From Nocardiopsis sp. CNT312 (lineage in GTDB: Bacteria > Actinomycetota > Actinomycetes > Streptosporangiales > Streptosporangiaceae), in contig NZ_KI911537.1 in assembly GCF_000515115.1 (NCBI RefSeq), forward strand, positions 106,418 through 170,417: a DNA stretch of 64,000 nucleotides, in the 5' to 3' direction. The notes beneath the pieces were generated by a model that worked only from the letters and a program-made list of their open reading frames with translations, made no database searches and was not told the origin of the DNA. Shown one piece after another: positions 55,789-64,000 of the stretch (its first letter is position 1; every line of letters starts with the position of its first letter). Made by a program: the position numbers and the translations under genes.

Positions 55789-56357
55789 CCTACTCCTACG
55801 AGCTCCCGCCGACGCCCTCGCACACCGTCGGGCCGTTCTTCGGCTACGCCCTGCCCTTCCCCGAAGGCGGCGACCTGGCGCCCGCCCACCACCCCGACAC
55901 GCTCACGCTGCGCGGCCGCGTCCTCGACGGCGCGGGCGACCCGGTGCCGGACGCCTTCGTGGAGATCTGGCAGCCCGGACCGGACGGCTCGCGCACCGGA
56001 GCACCCGGTTCGATGCGCCGCGACCCCGTGACCGGGCAGGGCGCCGGCCGCAACGGCGTGGACTTCACCGGTTTCGGACGGATCTCCACCGACGCCGACG
56101 GCCAGTGGGCGGTGCACACGCTGCCGCCCGGGGGCGTGCCCTACGTGTGCCTGGCGGTCTTCGCCCGCGGCCTGATGCACCACCTGCACACCCGCGCCTA
56201 CCTGGCCGACGACCCCGCCGACGCGCTGCTGTCCTCCCTGCCCGAGCAGCGGCGCGCCACCCTGATCGCCGAACCGGTGCCCGGGGCCCACCGCACCTAC
56301 CGGTTCGACATCCGCCTCCAGGGCGAGGGGGAGACCGTCTTCCTGGAGACGGCGTGA
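55785..56357 (+). CDS. pcaG: protocatechuate 3,4-dioxygenase alpha subunit
   Basis: 190 aa, the non-iron subunit: TPSHTVGPFFGYALPFPEGGDLAP, LRGRVLDGAGDPVPDAFVEIWQPGPDGSRTG, NGVDFTGFGRISTDADGQWAVHTLPPG and FARGLMHHLHTRAYLAD. It shapes the substrate pocket with PcaH. The ATG overlaps the pcaH stop (ATGA) and its own stop overlaps the pcaB start, showing tight coupling. Confidence 0.93.
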   Translation: MTYSYELPPTPSHTVGPFFGYALPFPEGGDLAPAHHPDTLTLRGRVLDGAGDPVPDAFVEIWQPGPDGSRTGAPGSMRRDPVTGQGAGRNGVDFTGFGRISTDADGQWAVHTLPPGGVPYVCLAVFARGLMHHLHTRAYLADDPADALLSSLPEQRRATLIAEPVPGAHRTYRFDIRLQGEGETVFLETA

Positions 56358-57733
56358 GCCCGGACGCGCCCGCCGCCGACGCACTCGACACCGGCCTGCT
56401 CGACCCCGGGCGGGCCGGTTCGGCCGTCGAGGCCGCCACCGGCGACACCGCGTTCCTCGCGGCGCTGCTGGAGGCGGAGGCCGCCCTCACCCTGGCCCAG
56501 GCCGACCTGGGTCTGGCCCCCGGTGAGGCCGCGCGGGCGGTGGCCGAAGCCGCCGACCCCGCCCGCTTCGACGCACGCGATCTGGCACTGCGCGCCCGGG
56601 GCGGCGGCAACCCCGTCATCCCGCTGGTCGCCGACCTGACGGCGGCGGTGGCCGCCGAGCACGCGCCCTACGTCCACCGGGGGGCGACCAGCCAGGACAT
56701 CATGGACACCGCGGCGATGCTGGTGGCCAAGCGTGCCCTGGAACCGGTCCTGGCAGACCTGGCCTCCACCGTCCGCGCCCTGGCCGACCTGGCCGCGCGG
56801 CACCGCGCCACCCCGATGGCGGGGCGCACCCTGACCCAGCAGGCCGTACCGACGACGTTCGGGCTCAAGGCCGCGGGCTGGCGCTCGCTGGCCGCCGCCG
56901 CCGAGCGCCGCCTCGCCGCGGCCCGTGCCACGCTCCCCGTCCAGCTCGGCGGCGCGGCCGGGACCATGGCGGCCTTCGTCGAGTACGCCGACGGGGACCC
57001 CGGAACCGGGCCGATGCTGCTCACCGCCTACGCCCGCCGGACCGGCCTGGCCGAGCCCCGGCTGCCCTGGCACGTGCTGCGTGCCCCGGTCGCCGACCTG
57101 GGGACGGCGCTGGCCTTCACGGCCGGGGCCCTCGGCAAGGTCGCCGCCGACGTGCTGGTGCTCTCGCGCACCGAGATCGGCGAGGTCGCCGAGGGCTCGG
57201 GCGGCGGCTCCTCGGCGATGCCGCACAAGTCCAACCCGGTGCGGGCCACGCTCATCGCAGCCGCCGCCCGCCGCCTGCCCGCGCTGGCCTCGGTACTACT
57301 GTCCGCGCTGGCCTGCGAGGACGAGCGTCCCGCGGGGGCCTGGCACGCCGAGTGGCAGACCCTGCGCGAAGCGCTGCGCGTGGCGGGCGGGGCCGCGCGT
57401 GAGGCCGCCGAACTCACGGCGGGCCTACGGGTGGACCCCGAGCGGATGGCCCGCAACCTGGCGCTGACCGGCGGTCGCGTCACCGCCGAGCGGATCACCT
57501 CCGCGCTGTCCCCGGTGGTGGGGCGCGGCCGGGCCAAGGAACTACTCGCCGAGGCCTCACGGGACGCCGCCGAGGAGGGGCTCCCCCTCGCCGAGGCGCT
57601 GAGCCGCCTGCCGGAGCTGTCGGAGCTGTCCCGGGGGGACCTGGACGGGCTCACCGACCCGGCCGCCTACCTGGGTTCGGCCCCCGCGCTGGTCGACCGC
57701 GCCCTCGCACCCGAGGGGCCCCGGGACCGGTGA
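56354..57733 (+). CDS. pcaB: 3-carboxy-cis,cis-muconate cycloisomerase
   Basis: 459 aa, fumarase/aspartase-fold enzyme that lactonises 3-carboxymuconate. Signatures are HRGATSQDIMDTAAMLVAKRAL, MAGRTLTQQAVPTTFGLKAAGW, the flexible loop GSGGGSSAMPHKSNPVRATLI (catalytic Ser, near residue 287) and an extended C-terminal domain. The GTG at 56354 overlaps the pcaG stop. Its loop sequence and neighbours separate it from adenylosuccinate lyase. Confidence 0.93.
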   Translation: MSPDAPAADALDTGLLDPGRAGSAVEAATGDTAFLAALLEAEAALTLAQADLGLAPGEAARAVAEAADPARFDARDLALRARGGGNPVIPLVADLTAAVAAEHAPYVHRGATSQDIMDTAAMLVAKRALEPVLADLASTVRALADLAARHRATPMAGRTLTQQAVPTTFGLKAAGWRSLAAAAERRLAAARATLPVQLGGAAGTMAAFVEYADGDPGTGPMLLTAYARRTGLAEPRLPWHVLRAPVADLGTALAFTAGALGKVAADVLVLSRTEIGEVAEGSGGGSSAMPHKSNPVRATLIAAAARRLPALASVLLSALACEDERPAGAWHAEWQTLREALRVAGGAAREAAELTAGLRVDPERMARNLALTGGRVTAERITSALSPVVGRGRAKELLAEASRDAAEEGLPLAEALSRLPELSELSRGDLDGLTDPAAYLGSAPALVDRALAPEGPRDR

Positions 57734-57785
57734 CGGCCGTCCCCTGCGCACACCGCCCACCCCGAGCACTGGACGAAGGACCGCC

Positions 57786-58928
57786 ATGACCGAGCTCCAC
57801 CACCGCCTCGACGGCCCCGAGGCCGCCGCCCCGCTGATCCTCGGCCCCTCCCTGGGCACCTCCCTGTCCGTGTGGGACCCGCAGCTGCGCGCTCTGGCCC
57901 GCGACCACCGCGTGCTCCGCTACGACCTGCCCGGACACGGCGGCTCCCCCGCCGGTGCCGCCGCGGCCGGGGCCACCGTCGCCGACCTGGCACGGCTCGT
58001 CCTGGACCTGGCCGACGCCCAGGGCTGGGAGAGATTCCACTACGCGGGGGTGTCCCTGGGCGGGGCGATCGGCGCCCACCTGGCGGCGCACCACCCCGAC
58101 CGGGTGGCGTCACTGGCCCTGGTCTGCTCCTCCGCCCGCTTCGGCCGGCCCGACGCGTGGCGGGAGCGGGCCGAACAGGTACGCGGCCAGGGCCTGGCCG
58201 CCCTAGTCGAGGGGGCGCCGGGCCGCTGGTTCGCCGACCCCGGCACCGCCGACGGCCCGGTGGGCGAGGCGCTGCTGGCCGACCTGGCCGCGACCGCCCC
58301 CGAGGGATACGCCGCGTGCTGCGACGCCCTGGCCTCCTACGACCTGCGCGGCGATCTGGGCCGGATCAGCGCCCCCACCCTCGTGGTCTCGGGCCGCGAG
58401 GACGCGCCCACCCCGCCCTCCCACGGGCGCGAACTCGCCGACGGCATCCCGGGGGCGGCGCTCACCGAGATCCCCGGCGCGGGCCACCTGGCGCAGGCCG
58501 ACCGGCCCGAGGAGGTCACCGCCGCGCTGCTGGGCCACCTCTCACCCGGCACCGACGGGGCGCGGCACGCGGCCGGGATGGGGGTGCGGCGGGCGGTACT
58601 CGGCGACGCCCACGTGGACCGGGCGATCGCGCGCACCACGCCCTTCACCGCCCGCTTCCAGGACTTCATCACCCGCTACGCCTGGGGGGAGGTCTGGACC
58701 AGCCCGGGCCTGGACCGGCGCACCCGAAGCTGCATCACCCTGACCGCCATGATCGCGCTCGGGCACCACGACGAGTTCGCCATGCACGTCAGGGCCGCGG
58801 TCAACAACGGCCTGACCGACGACGAGATCGCCGAGGTGGTCCTGCACTCGGCGATCTACTGCGGTGTGCCCGCCGCCAACTCCGCCTTCGCCATCGCCCA
58901 GCGCGTACTCACCGACCTCAAGGACTGA
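57786..58928 (+). CDS. pcaL: fused 3-oxoadipate enol-lactonase / 4-carboxymuconolactone decarboxylase
   Basis: 380 aa, a natural PcaD-PcaC fusion. Residues 1-255 form an alpha/beta hydrolase with nucleophile elbow YAGVSLGGAIGAHLAA (Ser near 90), acid Asp and the His in IPGAGHLAQADRPEEV. Residues 265-380 form the decarboxylase with RTRSCITLTAMIALGHHDEFAMHVRAAVNNGLTDDEIAEVVLHSAIYCGVPAAN. It converts 4-carboxymuconolactone to 3-oxoadipate in two steps. Fusion of both is common in actinomycetes. The ATG has GAAGGA upstream. Confidence 0.94.
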   Translation: MTELHHRLDGPEAAAPLILGPSLGTSLSVWDPQLRALARDHRVLRYDLPGHGGSPAGAAAAGATVADLARLVLDLADAQGWERFHYAGVSLGGAIGAHLAAHHPDRVASLALVCSSARFGRPDAWRERAEQVRGQGLAALVEGAPGRWFADPGTADGPVGEALLADLAATAPEGYAACCDALASYDLRGDLGRISAPTLVVSGREDAPTPPSHGRELADGIPGAALTEIPGAGHLAQADRPEEVTAALLGHLSPGTDGARHAAGMGVRRAVLGDAHVDRAIARTTPFTARFQDFITRYAWGEVWTSPGLDRRTRSCITLTAMIALGHHDEFAMHVRAAVNNGLTDDEIAEVVLHSAIYCGVPAANSAFAIAQRVLTDLKD

Positions 58929-58931
58929 ACC

Positions 58932-60119
58932 ATGACCGTTCCCCAGCACACGACCGTCGCCGTCATCGGGGCGGGCCCGGCCGGGCTGCTCCTGGCCCGG
59001 CTCCTGGAGCGCTCCGGTATCGACTGCGCCGTCCTGGAGAGCCGGGACCGCGCCTACGTGGAGCAGCGCCAGCGCGCCGGGATCCTGGAGCAGGGCACGG
59101 TGGACGCCCTGCGCGAGGCGGGTGCGGCCGCGCGGCTCGAAGCCGAGGGCATCCCGCACGAGGGGATCGAACTGGGTTTCGCCGGGCGGCGCCACCGCGT
59201 GGACTTCCCGTCCCTGACGGGCGGGCGGCGGGTGTGGGTCTACGCCCAGACCGAGGTGGTCAAGGACCTCATCGCCCTGCGCCTGGAGAGCGGCCTGCCG
59301 ATGCTGTTCGAGGCACCCGTGCACGCGGTGGAGGGCTTCGACGCCGACCTGTGCGCAGTGCGCTACACCCACGGGGGCGAGGAGCGGACCCTGACCGCCG
59401 ACTACGTGGTGGGCTGCGACGGCTTCCACGGGGTGGCGCGCACGGCGGTCCCCGAGGGGGCGAGCCGCACGTTCGAGCGGACCTACCCCTACTCCTGGCT
59501 GGGCATTCTGGCCGACGCCGCGCCCGCCTACGAGGAGCTGATCTACGCGCACTCCGAGCGCGGCTTCGCCCTGGCGAGCATGCGCACACCGACCGTGAGC
59601 CGCCTCTACCTCCAGGTGCCCAACGGGGAGGAGCCCGGGAACTGGTCGGACGAGCGGATCTGGGACGAGCTGGACCACCGCCTGGGCGCGGACGCCTCGT
59701 GGCGGCTCAACCGGGGGCCGATCACCTCCAAGGCGGTACTGCCGATGCGCAGTTCGGTGACCGAGCCGATGCGCCACGGCCGCCTGTTCCTGGCGGGCGA
59801 CTCGGCACACATCGTGCCGCCCACGGGCGCGAAGGGGCTGAACCTGGCCGCCTCGGACGTGACCATGCTGGCGCGGGCCTTCACCCGCCTGCACACCACG
59901 GGTTCGGCGGAGCTGCTGGAGGCCTACTCCGACACCTGCCTGAAGCGGGTGTGGCGCGCCGAGCACTTCTCCTACTTCATGACCACCACCCTGCACACCG
60001 ACCCAGGGCAGTCGGGGTTCGAGACGCGGTTGCAGCTGTCGCAACTGGAGCGGATCACCGCTTCGGCCTTCGCCGCGGGCGAACTGGCGGAGAACTACAC
60101 CGGTCTGCCGATCGACTGA
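58932..60119 (+). CDS. pobA: 4-hydroxybenzoate 3-monooxygenase
   Basis: 395 aa, FAD-dependent hydroxylase giving protocatechuate. The FAD motif VAVIGAGPAGLLLARLLERSG opens the protein. RQRAGILEQGTVDALREAGA, CDGFHGVARTAVPEG and RLFLAGDSAHIVPPTGAKGLNLAASDV are family hallmarks, and VYAQTEVVKDLIALRLE carries the residues for nicotinamide contact. It starts three bases after the pcaL stop, so it belongs to the pca operon, which therefore runs from 4-hydroxybenzoate to 3-oxoadipyl-CoA. NADH or NADPH preference is not told. Confidence 0.94.
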   Translation: MTVPQHTTVAVIGAGPAGLLLARLLERSGIDCAVLESRDRAYVEQRQRAGILEQGTVDALREAGAAARLEAEGIPHEGIELGFAGRRHRVDFPSLTGGRRVWVYAQTEVVKDLIALRLESGLPMLFEAPVHAVEGFDADLCAVRYTHGGEERTLTADYVVGCDGFHGVARTAVPEGASRTFERTYPYSWLGILADAAPAYEELIYAHSERGFALASMRTPTVSRLYLQVPNGEEPGNWSDERIWDELDHRLGADASWRLNRGPITSKAVLPMRSSVTEPMRHGRLFLAGDSAHIVPPTGAKGLNLAASDVTMLARAFTRLHTTGSAELLEAYSDTCLKRVWRAEHFSYFMTTTLHTDPGQSGFETRLQLSQLERITASAFAAGELAENYTGLPID

Positions 60120-60197
60120 CGCCGACACCAGGTTTGATCCGGGCAGAGAGCGGCTAGGGGAGCATGGGAGGACACAAGAGGACAAAAGGGAGGAATC

Positions 60198-60620
60198 ATG
60201 GCAATCTCCATCTCTGACCTGATGACCAGCCCCGCCCGCACCACCGGCAAGGACACGACCCTGCGCGAGGCGTCCCAGATCATGCGGGACGGCGACGTCG
60301 GCGACGTGATCGTCACCGACAGCCAGGGCTCGCTGTTCGGAATCCTCACCGACCGGGACATCATCATGCGCTGCCTGGCCACCGGTGGCGACCCCGACAC
60401 CCAGACCGCGGGCGCCACCTGCACCGAGCACGTCAGCACCGTGCCGCCGCAGTGCCGGGTCTCCGAGGCCGTGGACCTGATGCGCTCCCAGGCCGTGCGC
60501 CGCCTGCCGGTGACCGACGGCGACGACATCGTGGGGATCATCTCGATCGGCGACCTGGCCCGGGCCGTGGACGAGCACTCCGCGCTGGCCGACGTCAGCT
60601 CCGCGAACCCCAACCACTGA
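60198..60620 (+). CDS. CBS-pair domain protein
   Basis: 140 aa with two tandem CBS motifs: [53 protein letters not shown] (residues 5-58) and [51 protein letters not shown] (residues 75-128). CBS pairs bind adenine nucleotides or SAM and usually act as regulatory modules. No catalytic domain is attached. The ATG follows GGGAGGA. Binding partner unknown. Confidence 0.88.
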   Translation: MAISISDLMTSPARTTGKDTTLREASQIMRDGDVGDVIVTDSQGSLFGILTDRDIIMRCLATGGDPDTQTAGATCTEHVSTVPPQCRVSEAVDLMRSQAVRRLPVTDGDDIVGIISIGDLARAVDEHSALADVSSANPNH

Positions 60621-60626
60621 ACACCC

Positions 60627-60658
60627 GTGTTCCCGGCGCCCGAGCGCGCCGGGAACAC
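60627..60658 (+). terminator. terminator after the CBS-domain gene
   Basis: A perfect 13-bp stem GTGTTCCCGGCGC (60627-60639) with GCGCCGGGAACAC (60646-60658) and a 6-base loop. Confidence 0.85.
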
Positions 60659-60846
60659 CGGACACGGCGGCGGCCCCGCCGCGGAGCGTCCGCGGGGGGA
60701 CACTCCGAACCCGGTCGGGGCGCGCCGCCCCTTCGGCTCCACGGAAGCGGGGCGAACGCGTATCTTCGTCAGTGCCCACCGCGACCGAGAACCCTCGGGC
60801 GACGGGCACCGAACGCACGTCCACCCGACCGAAGGAGGCCTCTTCC

Positions 60847-61377
60847 GTGGCCAAGCCACCCTCCCCCTACGACTTTCTGCCCCAACTGCCGTCGTTCACG
60901 CTGACCAGTGCTGACGTGGCCGACGGCCAGACCCTCGCCAAGCCCCAGGTGAGCGGGATCCTGGGTGCCGGGGGCGAGGACGTCTCGCCACACCTGTCCT
61001 GGAGCGGCTTCCCTGAGCAGACGCGGAGCTTCACCGTGAGCTGCTTCGACCCCGACGCACCCACCGCGAGCGGGTTCTGGCACTGGTCGGTGGTCAACAT
61101 CCCCGCCGACGTGACCGAACTGGCGACCGGCGCCGGCGACGGCTCCGGCCTCCCGGAGTCGGCCGTCACGCTGCGCGCCGACGCCGGGGGCAACCGCTAC
61201 GTCGGCGCGGCCCCGCCCGCCGGGCACGGGCCCCACCGGTACATGTTCGCCGTCCACGCGGTGAGCGTGCCGAGCCTGCCCGTGGACGAGTCGAGCACCC
61301 CCGCCTTCATGGGCTTCAACCTGTTCTTCAAGGCCATCGCGCGCGCCGTGATCACCCCGGTCTACGAACAGCACTAG
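60847..61377 (+). CDS. YbhB/YbcL-type PEBP-family protein
   Basis: 176 aa, phosphatidylethanolamine-binding-protein fold: [45 protein letters not shown] is the PEBP signature (DPDAP, HWxVVNIP), and the C-terminal [32 protein letters not shown] is conserved. Bacterial members are thought to bind anionic ligands or inhibit kinases, without known role. The GTG at 60847 is favoured by GAAGGAGG eight bases upstream; an upstream ATG at 60772 would add a non-homologous tail. It stands alone. Confidence 0.85.
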   Translation: MAKPPSPYDFLPQLPSFTLTSADVADGQTLAKPQVSGILGAGGEDVSPHLSWSGFPEQTRSFTVSCFDPDAPTASGFWHWSVVNIPADVTELATGAGDGSGLPESAVTLRADAGGNRYVGAAPPAGHGPHRYMFAVHAVSVPSLPVDESSTPAFMGFNLFFKAIARAVITPVYEQH

Positions 61378-61383
61378 GGACCG

Positions 61384-61428
61384 GTGCTCCGCTGCCGCCC
61401 ACCCCGGAACCGGACGGCAGCGGAGCAC
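61384..61428 (+). terminator. terminator after the PEBP-family gene
   Basis: A perfect 14-bp stem GTGCTCCGCTGCCG (61384-61397) with CGGCAGCGGAGCAC (61415-61428) and a 17-base loop. Confidence 0.8.
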
Positions 61429-61565
61429 GCTCAAGACGCCGGAAGGTTCACTTAGCAACCGATTCCGGCCAATTCGACCGTTCGACACCATGAGGGCCGC
61501 GCGGCCCCTTACTCTCAGCCTGAACACCGGGGGAGGCGCCCCCGTCCTCGTGGAAGGAAACGGCC

Positions 61566-62624
61566 ATGCCAGAGCAGTCGCCGGCGAAGCCGACGGTCGT
61601 GGTGACCACGGCCGGGTCGGCACCGACCCCCGGCACCATCCTCCACCTGCGCGGATCGGGCTTCCGGGTGGTGGCCACCGACATGGACCCCGCCGCCCCC
61701 GGACTGTACCTGTCGGACCGCGGGTACCTGGTGCCCGGCGGCGCCAGCGACGCCTTCCTGCCCCGCATGCGCGACCTGTGCGCGCGGGAGGGAGCGGTGG
61801 CGGTCGTGCCGCTCGTGGACGAGGAACTGGTGCCCATCGCGGCTCTGGCCGAGGACGGGGTGTGCGTGCTCCTGCCGCGGCCGGAGTTCGTGCGCACCTG
61901 TCTGGACAAGGCCGTCCTGATGCGGCGCCTGGACGAGGCGGGGATCGGGGTGCCCCGCACCTGGTCGGCCGAGGAGTGGCCCTCAGGTGCCGCGGCCTCC
62001 CCCGGCGGGTTCGTCGTCAAGCCGCGCACCGGCCGGGGCAGCCGCGGTGTGGCGGTCGCCCACTCCCCCGAGGAGGTGTCGCGTGTACTCTCCGAGAGCG
62101 GCTACGCGGCCGACGACCTCATCGTCCAGGAACGGATCGCCGGCCCCGAGTACACGGTGTCGGTGGTGGTGTGGCGCGACGGCGAGGTCCAGGCCGTGGT
62201 GCCCAAGGAGGTCGTCCTGAAGGAGGGCGTCACCCGGTACGCGGTGACCCGGCGCGTCCCCGAGGTCGCCGCCGTCTGCCGTAGGGTGCAGCAAGCCCTG
62301 CGCGCCGACGGCCCGTTCAACGTGCAACTGTGCCTGGACTCCGAGGGCCGTCCCCGGATCTTCGAGATCAACCCGCGCTTCTCCTCGACCACCGCGCTGA
62401 CCGGCGCTTCCGGGGTCGACGAGGTGGCCGGGCTGCTGCGCCAGGCGCTGCACGGCGGCCCCCGGCTGACCGACGACTGGCACGAGGGCGTGGCCCTGGT
62501 CCGGCGGTGGGCGGACGAGTTCATCAGCGAGGAGGAGTTCACCTCCCACGGCCTGTCCCCCGCCCCCGCGGGCACCTCCCCCATCACCGCGGCGGACGCC
62601 GCCGTCCGGGCGGGGATCCAATGA
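61566..62624 (+). CDS. ATP-grasp ligase of the carbamoyl-phosphate-synthase-like type
   Basis: 352 aa. An N-terminal Rossmann-like part (VVVTTAGSAPTPGTILHLRGSGFRVVATDMDP) is followed by the ATP-grasp domain: KAVLMRRLDEAGIGVPRTW, the nucleotide-lid GGFVVKPRTGRGSRGVAVAH (near residue 150), VQERIAGPEYTVSVVV and the metal-binding PRIFEINPRFSSTTALTGASG (near residue 260). It ligates a carboxylate to an amine or other nucleophile via acyl phosphate. The substrate cannot be told. Its stop overlaps the start of the IMPase gene (ATGA), implying a shared pathway. Confidence 0.82.
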   Translation: MPEQSPAKPTVVVTTAGSAPTPGTILHLRGSGFRVVATDMDPAAPGLYLSDRGYLVPGGASDAFLPRMRDLCAREGAVAVVPLVDEELVPIAALAEDGVCVLLPRPEFVRTCLDKAVLMRRLDEAGIGVPRTWSAEEWPSGAAASPGGFVVKPRTGRGSRGVAVAHSPEEVSRVLSESGYAADDLIVQERIAGPEYTVSVVVWRDGEVQAVVPKEVVLKEGVTRYAVTRRVPEVAAVCRRVQQALRADGPFNVQLCLDSEGRPRIFEINPRFSSTTALTGASGVDEVAGLLRQALHGGPRLTDDWHEGVALVRRWADEFISEEEFTSHGLSPAPAGTSPITAADAAVRAGIQ

Positions 62625-63409
62625 GCACACCCGAGGACCTGCCCGGCGCGATGGCCGCCGCCGTCCGCGAGGTCGGTGCCCTGCTGCGGCGGTGGCGCTC
62701 GGACGCCGCCGCGCGCGAGGGCGTGTGGGAGGGCGGCCAGTTCAAGGCGCGGGCCGACTCCCTGGCCCACCGGGCGCTCGCCGAGCGCCTGACCGCGATC
62801 GACGCGGCGGTCTCCGTGGTCAGCGAGGAGGACCCGGAGTCGCTGGAGCGGGAGCGGCCCTCACGCTACTGGCTGATCGACCCCATCGACGGGACCGCCA
62901 GTTACGCGCACGGCTTCCCGGGCTACGTCACCCAGGCCGCCCTGGTCACCGACGGCCGACCGGAGGCGGCGGCGGTCTACGCCCCCGAGACCGACGAGCT
63001 GTACACGGCCGTGCGGGGCAAGGGCGCACTGCGCAACGCGCGGCCCCTTCCGGTGTGCGATCCCGCGCCACCCGGAGCGGGCGTGCTCACCGACAACACC
63101 CCCGAACCGCACGGGATCGCCCGCGAGGTCTATGAGCACTTCGGCTACCGGGGCTATCTGGAAAGCGGGAGCATCTCCCTGAAGCTGTGCCGCGTCGCCG
63201 AGGGCACGGCCCACCTGTTCGTCAAGGACGTGCCGGTGCGCGACTGGGACGTGGCCGCCCCGGCACTGCTCCTGGAGGAGGTGGGGGGCCTGCTCACCCG
63301 CCTGGACGGCACCGGTTTCCCCTACCGGGGAGGCTACGAGCACACCGGGCTGATCGGTGCGGCCGACCCGGCCACCGGCCGGGCGGTCGCCGCCTGGCTC
63401 TTCGGGTAG
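62621..63409 (+). CDS. inositol-monophosphatase-family phosphatase
   Basis: 262 aa, Li-sensitive Mg2+-dependent phosphatase fold. The metal site motifs are SEEDPES (near residue 68), WLIDPIDGTASYAHGF (near residue 88) and the C-terminal VRDWDVAAPALLLEEVGGLLT (near residue 205). Family members act on inositol phosphates, histidinol phosphate, PAP (CysQ) or sugar phosphates; which here is unclear. It is translationally coupled to the ATP-grasp gene. No sulfur or inositol genes are nearby. Confidence 0.83.
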   Translation: MSTPEDLPGAMAAAVREVGALLRRWRSDAAAREGVWEGGQFKARADSLAHRALAERLTAIDAAVSVVSEEDPESLERERPSRYWLIDPIDGTASYAHGFPGYVTQAALVTDGRPEAAAVYAPETDELYTAVRGKGALRNARPLPVCDPAPPGAGVLTDNTPEPHGIAREVYEHFGYRGYLESGSISLKLCRVAEGTAHLFVKDVPVRDWDVAAPALLLEEVGGLLTRLDGTGFPYRGGYEHTGLIGAADPATGRAVAAWLFG

Positions 63410-63433
63410 GGCCCGTTGCTCCGAGGGCGGCGG

Positions 63434-63928
63434 TCAGCCAGCGGCGTGCAGCCAGCGGACGGGGGCGCCGTCGCCCGCATACCGGAACGGCTCCAGCTCC
63501 TCGTCCCAGGAGCGGCCGGTGAGGAGTTCGACCTCCGAGGCCAGGTCCGTACCGCCGGCAGCCGCGCGCGCCACTGCGGCGCGCAGGCGCCCCTCGGGGA
63601 CGAGTACCTCGCCCGCGGCGCTGGTGATGGCGGTGAAGATGCCCAGGGACGGGGTGTAGCTGTAGCGCGCCCCGTCGCATCCGGGTGAGGCCTCCTCGGT
63701 CACCTCGAAGCGCAGGCGCTGCCACGAGTTCAGCGCCGAGGCCATCTCCCCGGCGGTGCCCGGCCTGCCCTGCCAGTTCAGCTCGGCGCGGTGGTGGCCG
63801 GGGGCCGCCGGCTGGGCGACCCAGTCGAGTTTCACGGGTACTCCAACGACACCCGCGACCGCCCACTCGACATGCGGGCACAGCGCCGCGGGCGCTGAGT
63901 GGACGTACAAGACGCCACGAGCGGACAC
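63434..63928 (-). CDS. DUF3145 family protein
   Basis: 164 aa, the actinobacterial DUF3145 family: VLYVHSAPAALCPHVEWAVAGVVGVPVKLDWVAQPAAPGHHRAELNWQG, then the RYSYTPSLGIFTAITSAAGEVLVPEGRLRAAV core and RSWDEELEPFRYAGDGAPVRWLHAAG. No catalytic motif or function is known; the family is highly conserved in Actinobacteria. The GTG at 63928 has AGGAGG upstream and matches the family start. It is convergent with the IMPase gene; the remaining 72 bases to the window edge hold its promoter region. Confidence 0.86.
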   Translation of the reverse strand: MSARGVLYVHSAPAALCPHVEWAVAGVVGVPVKLDWVAQPAAPGHHRAELNWQGRPGTAGEMASALNSWQRLRFEVTEEASPGCDGARYSYTPSLGIFTAITSAAGEVLVPEGRLRAAVARAAAGGTDLASEVELLTGRSWDEELEPFRYAGDGAPVRWLHAAG

Positions 63929-64000
63929 CGAACCTCCTGATACGAACGAGTGCGCTTCCCCGACGCTCTCGTACCACGAGAAGGTTGCAGACCCGCCTGG

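Overview
The window is high-GC chromosomal DNA from a sporulating, mycothiol-using actinomycete. An SsgA/SsgB-type sporulation protein, a FurA-KatG pair, an S-(hydroxymethyl)mycothiol dehydrogenase, cysteine-free ribosomal-protein paralogues behind a Zur box, a DUF574 methyltransferase, a TipAS regulator and a fused PcaL together suggest a Nocardiopsis-like or Streptosporangiales organism. The genus is an inference. Most genes are GC-rich, often start with GTG or TTG, and often overlap by 1-4 bases inside operons. Convergent genes are usually separated by perfect 14-19 bp GC-rich hairpins with little or no U-tract.

Layout. 1-7200: the front of an acetoacetate-CoA ligase gene, a HAD hydrolase, a DUF4126 membrane protein, a CsoR repressor with its putative operator, a voltage-sensor-like membrane protein, a type II NADH dehydrogenase, a secreted protein with 111-bp tandem repeats, and an SDR relic. 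7200-12850: a TetR repressor divergent from a three-gene leucine/isovalerate operon (carboxyltransferase, biotin subunit, acyl-CoA dehydrogenase). 13100-20350: unknown membrane and small acidic proteins, thrS, a PGPGW protein, tRNA-Val(CAC), an SsgB-like protein, a class IV aminotransferase, an orphan roadblock protein and a Gly-Gly-Val tRNA cluster. 20400-31300: an arabinanase relic, an NhaC-type antiporter, an AhpD-like protein, two TetR regulators (one beside a broken acyl-CoA dehydrogenase, one divergent from an MFS exporter), an FKBP, manA and moeA. 31400-38000: a Gly-Cys-Val tRNA cluster, a VOC protein with a MerR-type promoter beside a TipAS regulator, an ABC relic, the Zur-type L33/L31/L32 operon, mscR with an internally deleted metallo-beta-lactamase-fold partner, and an esterase. 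38000-50800: an Fe3+-type ABC importer, a CobO-like protein, a Nudix protein, a PepSY protein, an Scr1-type regulator relic, katG-furA, a methyltransferase, a broken ferredoxin and lhgO. 50900-60150: a RelE-like protein, an MHS transporter relic, a double-IclR regulator and the protocatechuate operon pcaI-J-H-G-B-L-pobA. 60150-64000: a CBS protein, a PEBP-like protein, an ATP-grasp/inositol-monophosphatase pair and a DUF3145 protein.

How the genes work together. The pca operon converts 4-hydroxybenzoate via protocatechuate to beta-ketoadipyl-CoA; the last thiolase (PcaF) is not in the window. The leucine operon feeds HMG-CoA and acetoacetate, which the acetoacetate-CoA ligase could recover, although the two loci are separate. 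Regulators sit beside their likely targets with visible palindromes: TetR/carboxylase, TetR/MFS, TetR/broken dehydrogenase, TipAS/VOC, FurA/katG, Zur/ribosomal proteins and IclR/pca.

The window also holds at least nine decayed genes, yet no transposase, integrase, phage gene, CRISPR array or rRNA. No complete new multi-gene system is evident. The least explained items are the ATP-grasp/IMPase pair, the TipAS/VOC unit with a probably leaderless promoter, the metal-site-deleted mycothiol-pathway hydrolase and two repeat-built proteins.
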